Below, piece by piece: positions 1 to 7,217 of a stretch of 51,179 bases of DNA; the first letter of the stretch is position 1, and every line of letters begins with the position of its first letter. The stretch spans positions 1-51,179 of the forward strand of contig CANQPM010000021.1 of assembly GCA_947625775.1 (NCBI GenBank), written 5' to 3'. Source of the stretch: an uncultured Lachnospiraceae bacterium. GTDB taxonomy: Bacteria; Bacillota; Clostridia; Lachnospirales; Lachnospiraceae. The notes under the pieces were generated by a model. The model did not search any database and had not been told where the DNA came from. It saw nothing but the letters and a program-made list of their open reading frames with translations. A program made the translations under genes and the position numbers.

Positions 1-3
1 AAT

Positions 4-30
4 GAAAAAAAGCCGGCATTTAAGCCGACT
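4..30 (-). terminator. Stem-loop with T-run on the minus strand
   Basis: A 7-bp stem (AGTCGGC/GCCGGCT, one G-T pair) with a 6-base loop is followed on the minus strand by a run of T. It resembles an intrinsic terminator, but no minus-strand gene lies just to its right. It could be a two-way terminator for a gene left of the window, or end a short untranslated transcript. Confidence 0.4.
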
Positions 31-169
31 GGCAATAAGTTGATATAAAGTTATCTCTGAAAAAATATAGTGCTAAAGCTTAAAGACGGGACTTCCGATA
101 ATATATATTATATAGGAAAGAATAGGTGAAGCACAAGAAGAATTTTGTATGCTTCTGTTCAAATATAAA

Positions 170-188
170 AAAGTGTGCTACAATACAT
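170..188 (+). promoter_or_regulatory. Extended -10 promoter upstream of kptA
   Basis: TGC directly precedes TACAAT (179-184), the layout of an extended -10 element, and the -35 is weak. The 19 bases here are identical to bases 1441-1459 upstream of the membrane glycosyltransferase gene. Transcription would start about 65 bases before the kptA start codon. Confidence 0.5.
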
Positions 189-259
189 ATAATTGAGCGC
201 AATTTATAGGATTAAGCGTAAATATGCGCTGTTGTTTATTAAAATGGGGGACATGCAAA

Positions 260-799
260 ATGAGCCTGACAGAAATAAGCAAATACATAAGTCTAATCCT
301 GCGCCACAAGCCTGAGACCATCGGCATAAACCTTGACGAGCATGGCTGGGCGGATGTGGACGAGCTGATAGCGGGCATTTCAAAAACGCATAAATTTGAT
401 ATGCATATGCTGGAAGAAATCGTGCGCACGGACAGCAAGCAGCGCTATTCCTTCAATGAGGACAAAACTCTGATTAGGGCAAATCAGGGACATTCCGTTC
501 AGGTGGACGTGGAGCTTGAAGAAAAAGAACCGCCCGAGACGCTATGGCACGGCACAGGCGAAAAATATACAGCGTCGATTGACGCGCAGGGGCTTATTCC
601 TAAGAGCAGGCTTTATGTGCATCTGTCAAAGGATAAGGAAACTGCCATAAAGGTAGGACAACGCCACGGCAGACCAGTGCTTTACACTGTAAAGAGTAGG
701 GAAATGCACGGCGACGGCTATAAATTTTACCTGTCAAAAAACGGGGTGTGGCTTACTAAGGAAGTGCCTGTAAAATATTTGAAAAAAGAGAACAATTAG
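260..799 (+). CDS. kptA: RNA 2'-phosphotransferase, Tpt1/KptA family
   Basis: The family removes an internal RNA 2'-phosphate by passing it to NAD+, releasing nicotinamide and an ADP-ribose cyclic phosphate. In eukaryotes this completes tRNA splicing; the bacterial substrate is not established. Visible family marks are [10 protein letters not shown] near the N-terminus, WHGTG in the middle and the stretch [21 protein letters not shown], which carry the Arg/His set used for NAD+ and phosphate. At 179 residues it has the usual length. I chose the ATG at 260 because GGGGGA sits 9 bases upstream; an in-frame ATG at 224 would add 12 unlikely residues. It is followed 18 bases later by bcp and may share its transcript. 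Confidence 0.9.
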   Translation: MSLTEISKYISLILRHKPETIGINLDEHGWADVDELIAGISKTHKFDMHMLEEIVRTDSKQRYSFNEDKTLIRANQGHSVQVDVELEEKEPPETLWHGTGEKYTASIDAQGLIPKSRLYVHLSKDKETAIKVGQRHGRPVLYTVKSREMHGDGYKFYLSKNGVWLTKEVPVKYLKKENN

Positions 800-817
800 G
801 AATCGGAGGATTAAAAA

Positions 818-1270
818 ATGCTGGAAATCGGAACAAAGGCGCCAGGCTTTGAGCTGCCTGACCAAAATGGAACTGTACACACGCTTGAGGAATATAAAGG
901 CAAAAAGGTAATTCTTTATTTTTACCCAAAGGACAATACGCCTGGCTGCACCAAGCAGGCGTGCGGGTATGCGGACAGGTATCCCCAATTTGCGGAAAAA
1001 GGCGCGGTGGTGCTCGGCATAAGCAGGGATTCAGTAGCGTCGCACAAAAAATTTGAGGGAAATTATTCGCTGCCGTTTACAATCCTTTCAGATACGAATC
1101 TGTCGGCGATAAAGGCGTATGATGTCTGGAAGGAAAAGAAAAACTATGGAAAAGTGTCAATGGGCGTAGTGCGCACCACATACCTTATTGACGAAGATGG
1201 CATTATCGTCAAGGCGAATGACAAAGTAAAGGCGGCGGAGGATGCTGAAAAAATGTTGGGAGAACTGTAG
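818..1270 (+). CDS. bcp: Thioredoxin-dependent peroxiredoxin, Bcp/PrxQ family
   Basis: A cytoplasmic thiol peroxidase that reduces hydrogen peroxide and organic hydroperoxides and is recycled by thioredoxin. The active-site stretch TPGCTKQACGYAD holds the peroxidatic Cys44 and, five residues on, the resolving Cys49 typical of the atypical two-Cys Bcp group. The 150-residue length is normal. A GGAGG ribosome site lies just upstream. It follows kptA on the same strand with an 18-base gap, and a good intrinsic terminator at 1358-1385 closes the unit. Peroxide defence is expected in an anaerobe. Confidence 0.95.
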   Translation: MLEIGTKAPGFELPDQNGTVHTLEEYKGKKVILYFYPKDNTPGCTKQACGYADRYPQFAEKGAVVLGISRDSVASHKKFEGNYSLPFTILSDTNLSAIKAYDVWKEKKNYGKVSMGVVRTTYLIDEDGIIVKANDKVKAAEDAEKMLGEL

Positions 1271-1357
1271 GGGGACACAAGTCAAGCGAGGCAATCCGCA
1301 ATGAATGGATTTTAATTAACTCAATATATTTTGAAACGTTATTGCGAAAAGAAAAAA

Positions 1358-1385
1358 GGTGCGCATAAAAATTGCGCGCCTTTTT
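1358..1385 (+). terminator. Intrinsic terminator after bcp
   Basis: An 8-bp GC-rich stem (GGTGCGCA/TGCGCGCC) with a 7-base AT loop is preceded by A-rich sequence and followed by TTTTT. It ends the kptA-bcp unit. Confidence 0.85.
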
Positions 1386-1440
1386 ACATGTTTATTTGGA
1401 ACGCATTTTGACAGAAAATTTTATCCTACCCAAACATAAG

Positions 1441-1459
1441 AAAGTGTGCTACAATACAT
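1441..1459 (+). promoter_or_regulatory. Extended -10 promoter upstream of the membrane glycosyltransferase
   Basis: TGC-TACAAT (-10 at 1450-1455) repeats, base for base over 19 positions, the promoter region of kptA at 170-188. A TTGACA at 1408-1413 is too far away to be its -35. The rest of the 286-base gap 1271-1556 holds only the bcp terminator and an untranslated leader. Confidence 0.5.
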
Positions 1460-1556
1460 TTGGCTGGACATAATTTGTCCTAAATGATTAGAAAAATACG
1501 AGAGCGGCGTTCTTGTTTATAATTTAGCGTAAAATTTATGAGAGGTCAATACAGAA

Positions 1557-3032
1557 ATGAATAATAATTTTGTTGAAAAGCATTTTGGAAAAATATATGT
1601 ATTGATGATAGTTGTGTCTGCATTTTTGTATTTGGCGCTTACTGGCGGCAAGTATGTATGGGCGGATGAAGCATATACATTCGCTTTAATTAAACACAGT
1701 TATGCTGATATATGGCGCATTACAGCGGCAGATGTCCATCCACCGCTTTACTATTATATTTTAAAAACTTTGATAAAGCCGTTTGCATACAGCCTGTTTG
1801 CAGCAAAGATTGTATCAATACTTCCGTTTATGTTCATCATTGTTTTTGGTGGATTTCAGTTCAAAAAGTTGTTTGGCGGGAAAACAGCAATTTTGTTTAT
1901 GCTTTTATTTTTTCTGTTTCCATATATGCTGTTATATTCAATTGAAATAAGGATGTATTCTTATGCGGCTGCCTTTGTATTTGCAAATGCTGTTTTCGCC
2001 TACAGGTGCTTTTTGGAAAACAGAAAGCTTAATTGGATTTTGTTTGTTTTATTTGGATTAGCTGCTGCATATACCCATTATTTCGCGTTAGTATCGGTGG
2101 CGGTTACATATTGTCTGCTGTTTTTTGCGATAATTATTAAGAAAAGAATGCGTGTAGCAAAATGGCTCATTGCTTCAGCAGCAACAATTGTCTTATATTT
2201 GCCATGGCTAAGGTTTTTAATGTCTCAGCTTAGTGAAGTGGCGGGGGATTATTGGATTGAAAAAATAACACGATATAGTTTAGTCGAATATGTATGGACG
2301 GTGTTCGGCTCTAATGGATTTACAGGAGTAAAGATCTTCTATGGAATTACATTGTATTCACTTGTATTTCTTTTTACTTATTTTTGGGCATTCATTTATG
2401 CTGTTACTGTTGAAAGAAAACAAATTGCCATTTTATGCTGCTGTTCTCTGGCTGTACCGATTGGAACAGTTATAATAGGTATAACGGCATCGGTAATTAT
2501 ACGCCCTGTGTTTGTGATTCGCTATATTATTCCTGCTTTGCCAATGCTTATTGCGTTTATGGCAATTGCGCTTTCTGGCATAAATAACAAAATAATGTTT
2601 GCAAGCATTTTATTGGTTGCAATACTGGGTGGGGTGGGTAACTACGCAGTTAGTCTTAAAAATGAATATATTATAGAGGAAAATGCTTTATGCACAGAGT
2701 TTGTTTCCGAATACGATAATGTGGACTGTTATATTGTAATGATGGTACCTGAAAGCATAACAGAGCATGTTTCAGCCATATTGTCTTATTATGAAACAGA
2801 CAAGCCAGTATATTGCAGTTCAAGCGTCGGACCTAAGGGCACCTTTAAAAATCAGGTTGACATTAGGAATTTTGACGCATCAAGATATAAAAGAGCAATG
2901 TTGATTTTAGATGTGGGGCAAGCGCCTGATGAACAATATAGCTCAGCATACTCCTGTGAATATATTGGCAGGTTTGTTGCAACAGGAATTAATATGGACG
3001 CATATTTGCTGGAAAAATATGCAAGGAAATAA
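1557..3032 (+). CDS. Family-39-like (PMT/ArnT-type) polytopic membrane glycosyltransferase
   Basis: Family members move sugars or related groups from polyprenyl-phosphate carriers to proteins or envelope polymers on the outer face of the membrane. After a first membrane segment (about residues 14-30) comes DEAYTFALIKHS and then ADVHPPLYYYILK, the acidic first loop and HPPLYY motif of the GT39/DUF2723-like fold. About ten further hydrophobic segments follow and a roughly 120-residue outer domain closes the protein. AGAGG upstream supports the ATG. Base composition is clearly more AT-rich than feoB next door, which hints at separate origin. Acceptor and donor cannot be told from sequence. Confidence 0.75.
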   Translation: MNNNFVEKHFGKIYVLMIVVSAFLYLALTGGKYVWADEAYTFALIKHSYADIWRITAADVHPPLYYYILKTLIKPFAYSLFAAKIVSILPFMFIIVFGGFQFKKLFGGKTAILFMLLFFLFPYMLLYSIEIRMYSYAAAFVFANAVFAYRCFLENRKLNWILFVLFGLAAAYTHYFALVSVAVTYCLLFFAIIIKKRMRVAKWLIASAATIVLYLPWLRFLMSQLSEVAGDYWIEKITRYSLVEYVWTVFGSNGFTGVKIFYGITLYSLVFLFTYFWAFIYAVTVERKQIAILCCCSLAVPIGTVIIGITASVIIRPVFVIRYIIPALPMLIAFMAIALSGINNKIMFASILLVAILGGVGNYAVSLKNEYIIEENALCTEFVSEYDNVDCYIVMMVPESITEHVSAILSYYETDKPVYCSSSVGPKGTFKNQVDIRNFDASRYKRAMLILDVGQAPDEQYSSAYSCEYIGRFVATGINMDAYLLEKYARK

Positions 3033-3077
3033 TACAAATGGCATAATAAAAAATATGTTGTTAAAGGGGAGGTACTT

Positions 3078-5441
3078 ATGACACTTAAAGAGTTGCCTGT
3101 AGGAAAAAAAGCTACTGTCACAACGGTAGGAGGCGAGGGGGCGCTTAGGCAGCATTTTCTGGATATGGGCATTATACCGAATACGGATATCGTGTTTGTA
3201 AAATATGCGCCTCTGGGCGATCCTATGGAATTTATGGTGCATGGCTATGAGCTTACCCTGCGCGTGGCGGATGCTGAAAAAATAGAGATAAAGGACATAC
3301 GGGAAGGCATTGCTGATGAAACCGCGTCTGTGCCGAAAGAAAAGGCGCAGCGGAAAAAAGCCGTAGAGCACCCTGGTCTTGGCGAGGGTGGCAGATATCA
3401 CGAGAAGGCGACAGAAAATCCGCTGCCTGACGGCATACAGCTCACATTTGCGCTTGCGGGCAATCAGAATTGCGGAAAAACCACGCTTTTCAATCAGCTC
3501 ACAGGTTCAAACCAGCACGTCGGCAATTTCCCAGGTGTCACTGTGGACAGAAAAGATGGCGTGATAAAGGGCAACAGCAACACGCTTATTACAGACCTGC
3601 CAGGAATATATTCAATGTCGCCGTACTCGAGCGAGGAGATAGTGACGAGAAGCTTCATAATGAAGGAAAATCCGAGAGGAATCATCAATGTCGTTGACGC
3701 GTCAAATATAGAAAGAAACCTTTATCTCACCATGCAGCTCATGGAGATGGACATTCCCATGGTGCTTGCGCTCAATATGATGGACGAGGTGCGCGGCAAC
3801 GGCGGCTCAATCCAGATAAATGAGATGGAGGAGATGCTCGGCATACCCGTCGTGCCGATTTCCGCAGCAAAAAACGAGGGCATAGATGAGCTTATAAACC
3901 ATGCGCTTCATGTGGCAAAATACCAGGAGCGCCCCAAACGCATTGACTTCTGCGGCGCGGACAAAAACGGCGGCGCCGTACACAGATGCCTTCACGCTAT
4001 CAGGCATTTGATAGAAGACCACGCGGTAAGGGCAGGCATACCAGTGCGCTTTGCGGCAAGCAAGCTTGGCGAGGGCGACGAGGACATTTTAAACAGCCTT
4101 GATTTGGACGACAACGAAAAGGAAATGCTGGAGCATATTATCTGCCAGATGGAAAAAGAAAGCGGAATGGACAGGGCAGCCGCAATCGCGGATATGCGTT
4201 TTGCCTTTATAAACGAGGTATGCGCGGCGACAGTTGTAAAACCAAAGGAAAGCAAAGAGCACCACAGAAGTGCGCAGATTGACAAAATCCTGACTGGAAA
4301 ATACACGGCGATACCGTCTTTTATCGCGATAATGGCGCTTGTATTCTGGCTTACATTTAATGTCGTGGGCGCATGGCTTCAAGGGCTGCTTGAAACGGGT
4401 ATAGACTGGCTTGCCAATCTGACGGATTCCGCGCTTACGGCGGCAAACGTAAATGCCGCGCTCCATTCGCTTATTATCGATGGCATATTCAACGGCGTGG
4501 GAAGCGTGCTGAGTTTTCTGCCTATAATAGTGACGCTGTTCTTTTTCCTGTCGCTTTTGGAGGACAGCGGTTACATAGCAAGGGTAGCGTTTGTGATGGA
4601 CAGGCTGCTTAGGAAAATAGGTTTGTCAGGGCGCAGCATTGTGCCTATGCTGATTGGCTTTGGCTGTACAGTGCCTGGTGTCATGGCGACAAGGACACTT
4701 CCGTCTGAGCGCGACAGAAAAATGACAATTTTGCTCACTCCGTTTATGAGCTGCTCCGCGAAAGTGCCGATTTACGGCTTTTTCGTGGCGGCATTTTTCC
4801 CGCAATATGGCGCGGTGATTATGATTGGGCTTTATCTGCTTGGCATTATGATAGGCATTTTAATGGCGATTTTGACTAAGGGCACAGTATTTAAAGGCGA
4901 GGCAGTGCCGTTTGTGATGGAGCTGCCAAACTACCGTATGCCTGGGGCAAAAAACGTAGGGCATCTGCTCTGGGATAAGGCGAAAGACTTTTTGCAGCGG
5001 GCGTTTACGGTTATTTTCCTTGCGACTATAATCATATGGTTTTTGCAGACCTTTGATTTCAGGCTCAATATCGTGACCGATTCAAAGGACAGTATGCTTG
5101 CGGCGGTGGCAAGCGTGATAGCGCCGCTCCTTTCACCGCTTGGGCTTGGCGACTGGCGCATTTCCACGGCGCTTATCTCTGGATTTATGGCAAAGGAGAG
5201 CGTGGTGGCGACGCTGTCCGTGCTGTTTGGCACGACGGGGGCGCTTGCGGGCGTACTCACTCCGCTTGCGGCGGCAAGCCTGCTTGTGTTCAGCCTCCTC
5301 TATACGCCGTGCGTAGCGGCAATCGCGTCAATAAAGCGCGAGCTTGGCGCAAAATGGGCAGCAGGCGTCGTAATCTGGCAGTGCGTGATTGCGTGGATAG
5401 CGGCGTTTGCTGTGCGGATTATTGGTATGGCGTTTTTATAA
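3078..5441 (+). CDS. feoB: FeoA-FeoB fusion, ferrous iron transporter
   Basis: Imports Fe2+ across the cytoplasmic membrane. Residues 1-75 are a complete SH3-like FeoA domain (starts MTLKELPVGK). After a basic linker comes the FeoB G domain: G1 GNQNCGKT (128-135), G3 DLPG (173-176), G4 NMMD (233-236), G5 SAA (262-264). The membrane part carries both Gate motifs, around GFGCTVPGVMATRTLPS and LTPFMSCSAKVPIYGFF, and ends with TPCVAAIASIKRE. Its 787 residues match FeoB plus a fused FeoA. GGGGAGG precedes the ATG. No Fur box was recognised in the 45-base upstream gap, so control may be by read-through from the glycosyltransferase gene. Confidence 0.97.
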   Translation: MTLKELPVGKKATVTTVGGEGALRQHFLDMGIIPNTDIVFVKYAPLGDPMEFMVHGYELTLRVADAEKIEIKDIREGIADETASVPKEKAQRKKAVEHPGLGEGGRYHEKATENPLPDGIQLTFALAGNQNCGKTTLFNQLTGSNQHVGNFPGVTVDRKDGVIKGNSNTLITDLPGIYSMSPYSSEEIVTRSFIMKENPRGIINVVDASNIERNLYLTMQLMEMDIPMVLALNMMDEVRGNGGSIQINEMEEMLGIPVVPISAAKNEGIDELINHALHVAKYQERPKRIDFCGADKNGGAVHRCLHAIRHLIEDHAVRAGIPVRFAASKLGEGDEDILNSLDLDDNEKEMLEHIICQMEKESGMDRAAAIADMRFAFINEVCAATVVKPKESKEHHRSAQIDKILTGKYTAIPSFIAIMALVFWLTFNVVGAWLQGLLETGIDWLANLTDSALTAANVNAALHSLIIDGIFNGVGSVLSFLPIIVTLFFFLSLLEDSGYIARVAFVMDRLLRKIGLSGRSIVPMLIGFGCTVPGVMATRTLPSERDRKMTILLTPFMSCSAKVPIYGFFVAAFFPQYGAVIMIGLYLLGIMIGILMAILTKGTVFKGEAVPFVMELPNYRMPGAKNVGHLLWDKAKDFLQRAFTVIFLATIIIWFLQTFDFRLNIVTDSKDSMLAAVASVIAPLLSPLGLGDWRISTALISGFMAKESVVATLSVLFGTTGALAGVLTPLAAASLLVFSLLYTPCVAAIASIKRELGAKWAAGVVIWQCVIAWIAAFAVRIIGMAFL

Positions 5442-5527
5442 AGCCTGATGTGCGAGTCCGCGTATAGGCTTTGGGCGAGGTAGCGAAGTTTTACTTTTTT
5501 CAAAGCAATTAAAATATCTGCAAATTA

Positions 5528-5556
5528 TTGATATTTTTATCTCAAAAGACTATAAT
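5528..5556 (+). promoter_or_regulatory. Sigma-A promoter of the AAA/DUF4143 gene
   Basis: TTGATA (5528-5533), 17 bases, TATAAT (5551-5556). Only one base differs from consensus. Start codon 37 bases downstream. Confidence 0.8.
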
Positions 5557-5592
5557 AAAATCATACTTTAGATTAGTCGGAGGCAACTGTTT

Positions 5593-6825
5593 ATGGCGTA
5601 CATCGAAAGAGCAATCACATCAGTGTTGAAGGAAAGGGTAAAATCAAGCAAATGCGTGCTTGTGACGGGCGCGAGGCAGGTGGGCAAATCCACGGCTGTC
5701 AGGCACGAATTTCCCGAATTTAACAGAGCCAATTTCGACGACAGGCTGACAAGGCTTCAGGCTAGGGAGGAGCCAAAGCTGTTTTTCAAGAATAATCCAT
5801 GCCCGCTTTTTATCGACGAGGTGCAAAAGGAAAGCTCGGTTTTGGAGGAAATTAAGCTTGTTGCTGACGAGACGGAGCAGAGAGGTCTCTTTATTTTGTC
5901 GGGCTCACAAAGGCTGGAGCTTATGAAAGGAATGAGTGAATCTTTGGCAGGCAGAGTATCGGTTTCCGAATTGCTGGGTCTTTCGCTGCGCGAAATATGC
6001 GGGGTAAAGTTTAATCGGCATTTTGTTCCGACAGATGATTATATTCAGGAGCGCGAGCAGGAAATAAAGCCATATAAAGACATCTGGCAGATAATACACA
6101 AAGGCTCATATCCTGAATTATATGATGTGGAGCGGGACTGGCAGGACTATTATTCGTCATATGTATCTACTTATCTTGAAAGAGATGTGAATGAGCTTAT
6201 TTCAAGCGATGGTGTTACATTTACTAAATTTCTGACAGCTGTAGCGGCGAGGACGGGTGAAATATTAAATTATGCTAATATAGCAAGCGAGGTAGGCGTA
6301 AGCGAGCCGACAGTCAAGAACTGGATTTCGATTTTGGAGAGGACAGGGATTGTCTATCTTTTGCAGCCATATAGTCAGAGCGCGTTAAAGCGTGCGATTA
6401 AAGCCCCTAAAATGTATTTCAGGGACACGGGACTGGCATGCTACCTGACAAGGTGGATTGCGGCGGACGCGTTGAAATGTTCGGCGGTCGCGGGCAGCAT
6501 GTTTGAAACCTTTGTGGTATCTGAGATATTGAAGTCGTATGCAAATGAGGGGAAAGATTATAAATTCAGTATTTTCTATTACAGGGGCAAGGACAAGAGG
6601 GAAGGGAAGGAGAATGAAATTGACTTAATTATTGAGGAAAACGGAATTTTGTATCCCATAGAAATTAAGATGACTGGAAACCCAAAGGCTAATATGGCAG
6701 CGGCGAATACAATACTTGATAAGATACCTGATAAGACAAGAGGCATGGGCGTGATACTGTGCCTAGCTGACAGGAAAACATTTCTTAGGGAAAATCTCGT
6801 GGCGCTGCCGATAGAGTATATATAA
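5593..6825 (+). CDS. AAA_14/DUF4143 family ATPase
   Basis: A member of the large prokaryotic family with an N-terminal AAA domain and a C-terminal DUF4143 nuclease-like domain. Walker A is GARQVGKST (26-34), Walker B is PLFIDEVQ, and FILSGSQR is the sensor strand. A winged-helix-like middle stretch (ANIASEVGVSEPTVKNWISIL) and a C-terminal region with EIDLIIEENGILYPIEIKMTG follow; the last has the E-x-K pattern of a PD-(D/E)XK fold. Length 410 is typical. The cellular role is unknown; such genes are common, scattered and often horizontally moved. It is a single-gene unit with its own strong promoter. Confidence 0.9.
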   Translation: MAYIERAITSVLKERVKSSKCVLVTGARQVGKSTAVRHEFPEFNRANFDDRLTRLQAREEPKLFFKNNPCPLFIDEVQKESSVLEEIKLVADETEQRGLFILSGSQRLELMKGMSESLAGRVSVSELLGLSLREICGVKFNRHFVPTDDYIQEREQEIKPYKDIWQIIHKGSYPELYDVERDWQDYYSSYVSTYLERDVNELISSDGVTFTKFLTAVAARTGEILNYANIASEVGVSEPTVKNWISILERTGIVYLLQPYSQSALKRAIKAPKMYFRDTGLACYLTRWIAADALKCSAVAGSMFETFVVSEILKSYANEGKDYKFSIFYYRGKDKREGKENEIDLIIEENGILYPIEIKMTGNPKANMAAANTILDKIPDKTRGMGVILCLADRKTFLRENLVALPIEYI

Positions 6826-6968
6826 ATATTCGTCTGATGCCAAAGATAAAATGATAAACACGGTTTAAATAGTATGCATAAAGGCGCACTGAGGGCAGAA
6901 TTATTGTCGGCGGAAAGGAAACAGATTAGCCAGAAAGCAGGACTGGCAAAAAAATGAGGAACTGAAAA

Positions 6969-7151
6969 ATGTGGAAAATAGCGCAGATATTTGACGGCGA
7001 CTACGGCTGCGAGGAATTAGCGCCTGGCGAAAAGCCTAAAGTCACTGTGACATTGGAAGACGAAAGCGGCGAGCGCAGGCATTTGAGCGTCGAGGATGAC
7101 TGGCTTATAAAAAATGGGATTGATGTCGGCTCTATATGGATTGAAAAATAA
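6969..7151 (+). CDS. Small acidic protein of unknown function
   Basis: Sixty residues beginning MWKIAQIFDGDYGCEE and ending IDVGSIWIEK. No motif that I recognise beyond a DGDYGCEE patch and alternating hydrophobic residues suggesting a small beta fold. GAGG lies 12 bases before the ATG. The gene ends inside the left arm of a 20-bp inverted repeat that terminates it and the convergent cotH gene. Its clean start and its placement before a strong terminator argue for a real gene; it is not part of a recognisable operon. Confidence 0.6.
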   Translation: MWKIAQIFDGDYGCEELAPGEKPKVTVTLEDESGERRHLSVEDDWLIKNGIDVGSIWIEK

Positions 7152-7217
7152 AAACACGGTCTAAATCCATACCCGAGCAGAGTACCGCGGGAGTTGTATT
7201 TAGACCGTGTTTTTATT
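7147..7217. terminator. Two-way terminator with 20-bp perfect stem
   Basis: Bases 7147-7166 and 7198-7217 are perfect inverted copies; each arm ends in an A or T run, so the hairpin has a T-tract on both strands. The 31-base loop contains a further CCCG/CGGG pairing. It lies between the convergent small gene and cotH. A similar arm, AACACGGTTTAAAT, occurs alone near 6857. Confidence 0.9.

Noticed and set aside
3033-3077. Fur box before feoB
   Set aside because: The short AT-rich gap has no convincing 19-base inverted repeat.
5442-5500. Terminator after feoB (AAAGCCT/AGGCTTT)
   Set aside because: The stem is perfect over 7 bp but the loop is 19 bases and no T-run follows directly.
6873-6956. 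27-codon frame (MHKGALRAELLSAERK...) between the AAA gene and the small gene
   Set aside because: No ribosome site and no recognisable likeness; probably chance.
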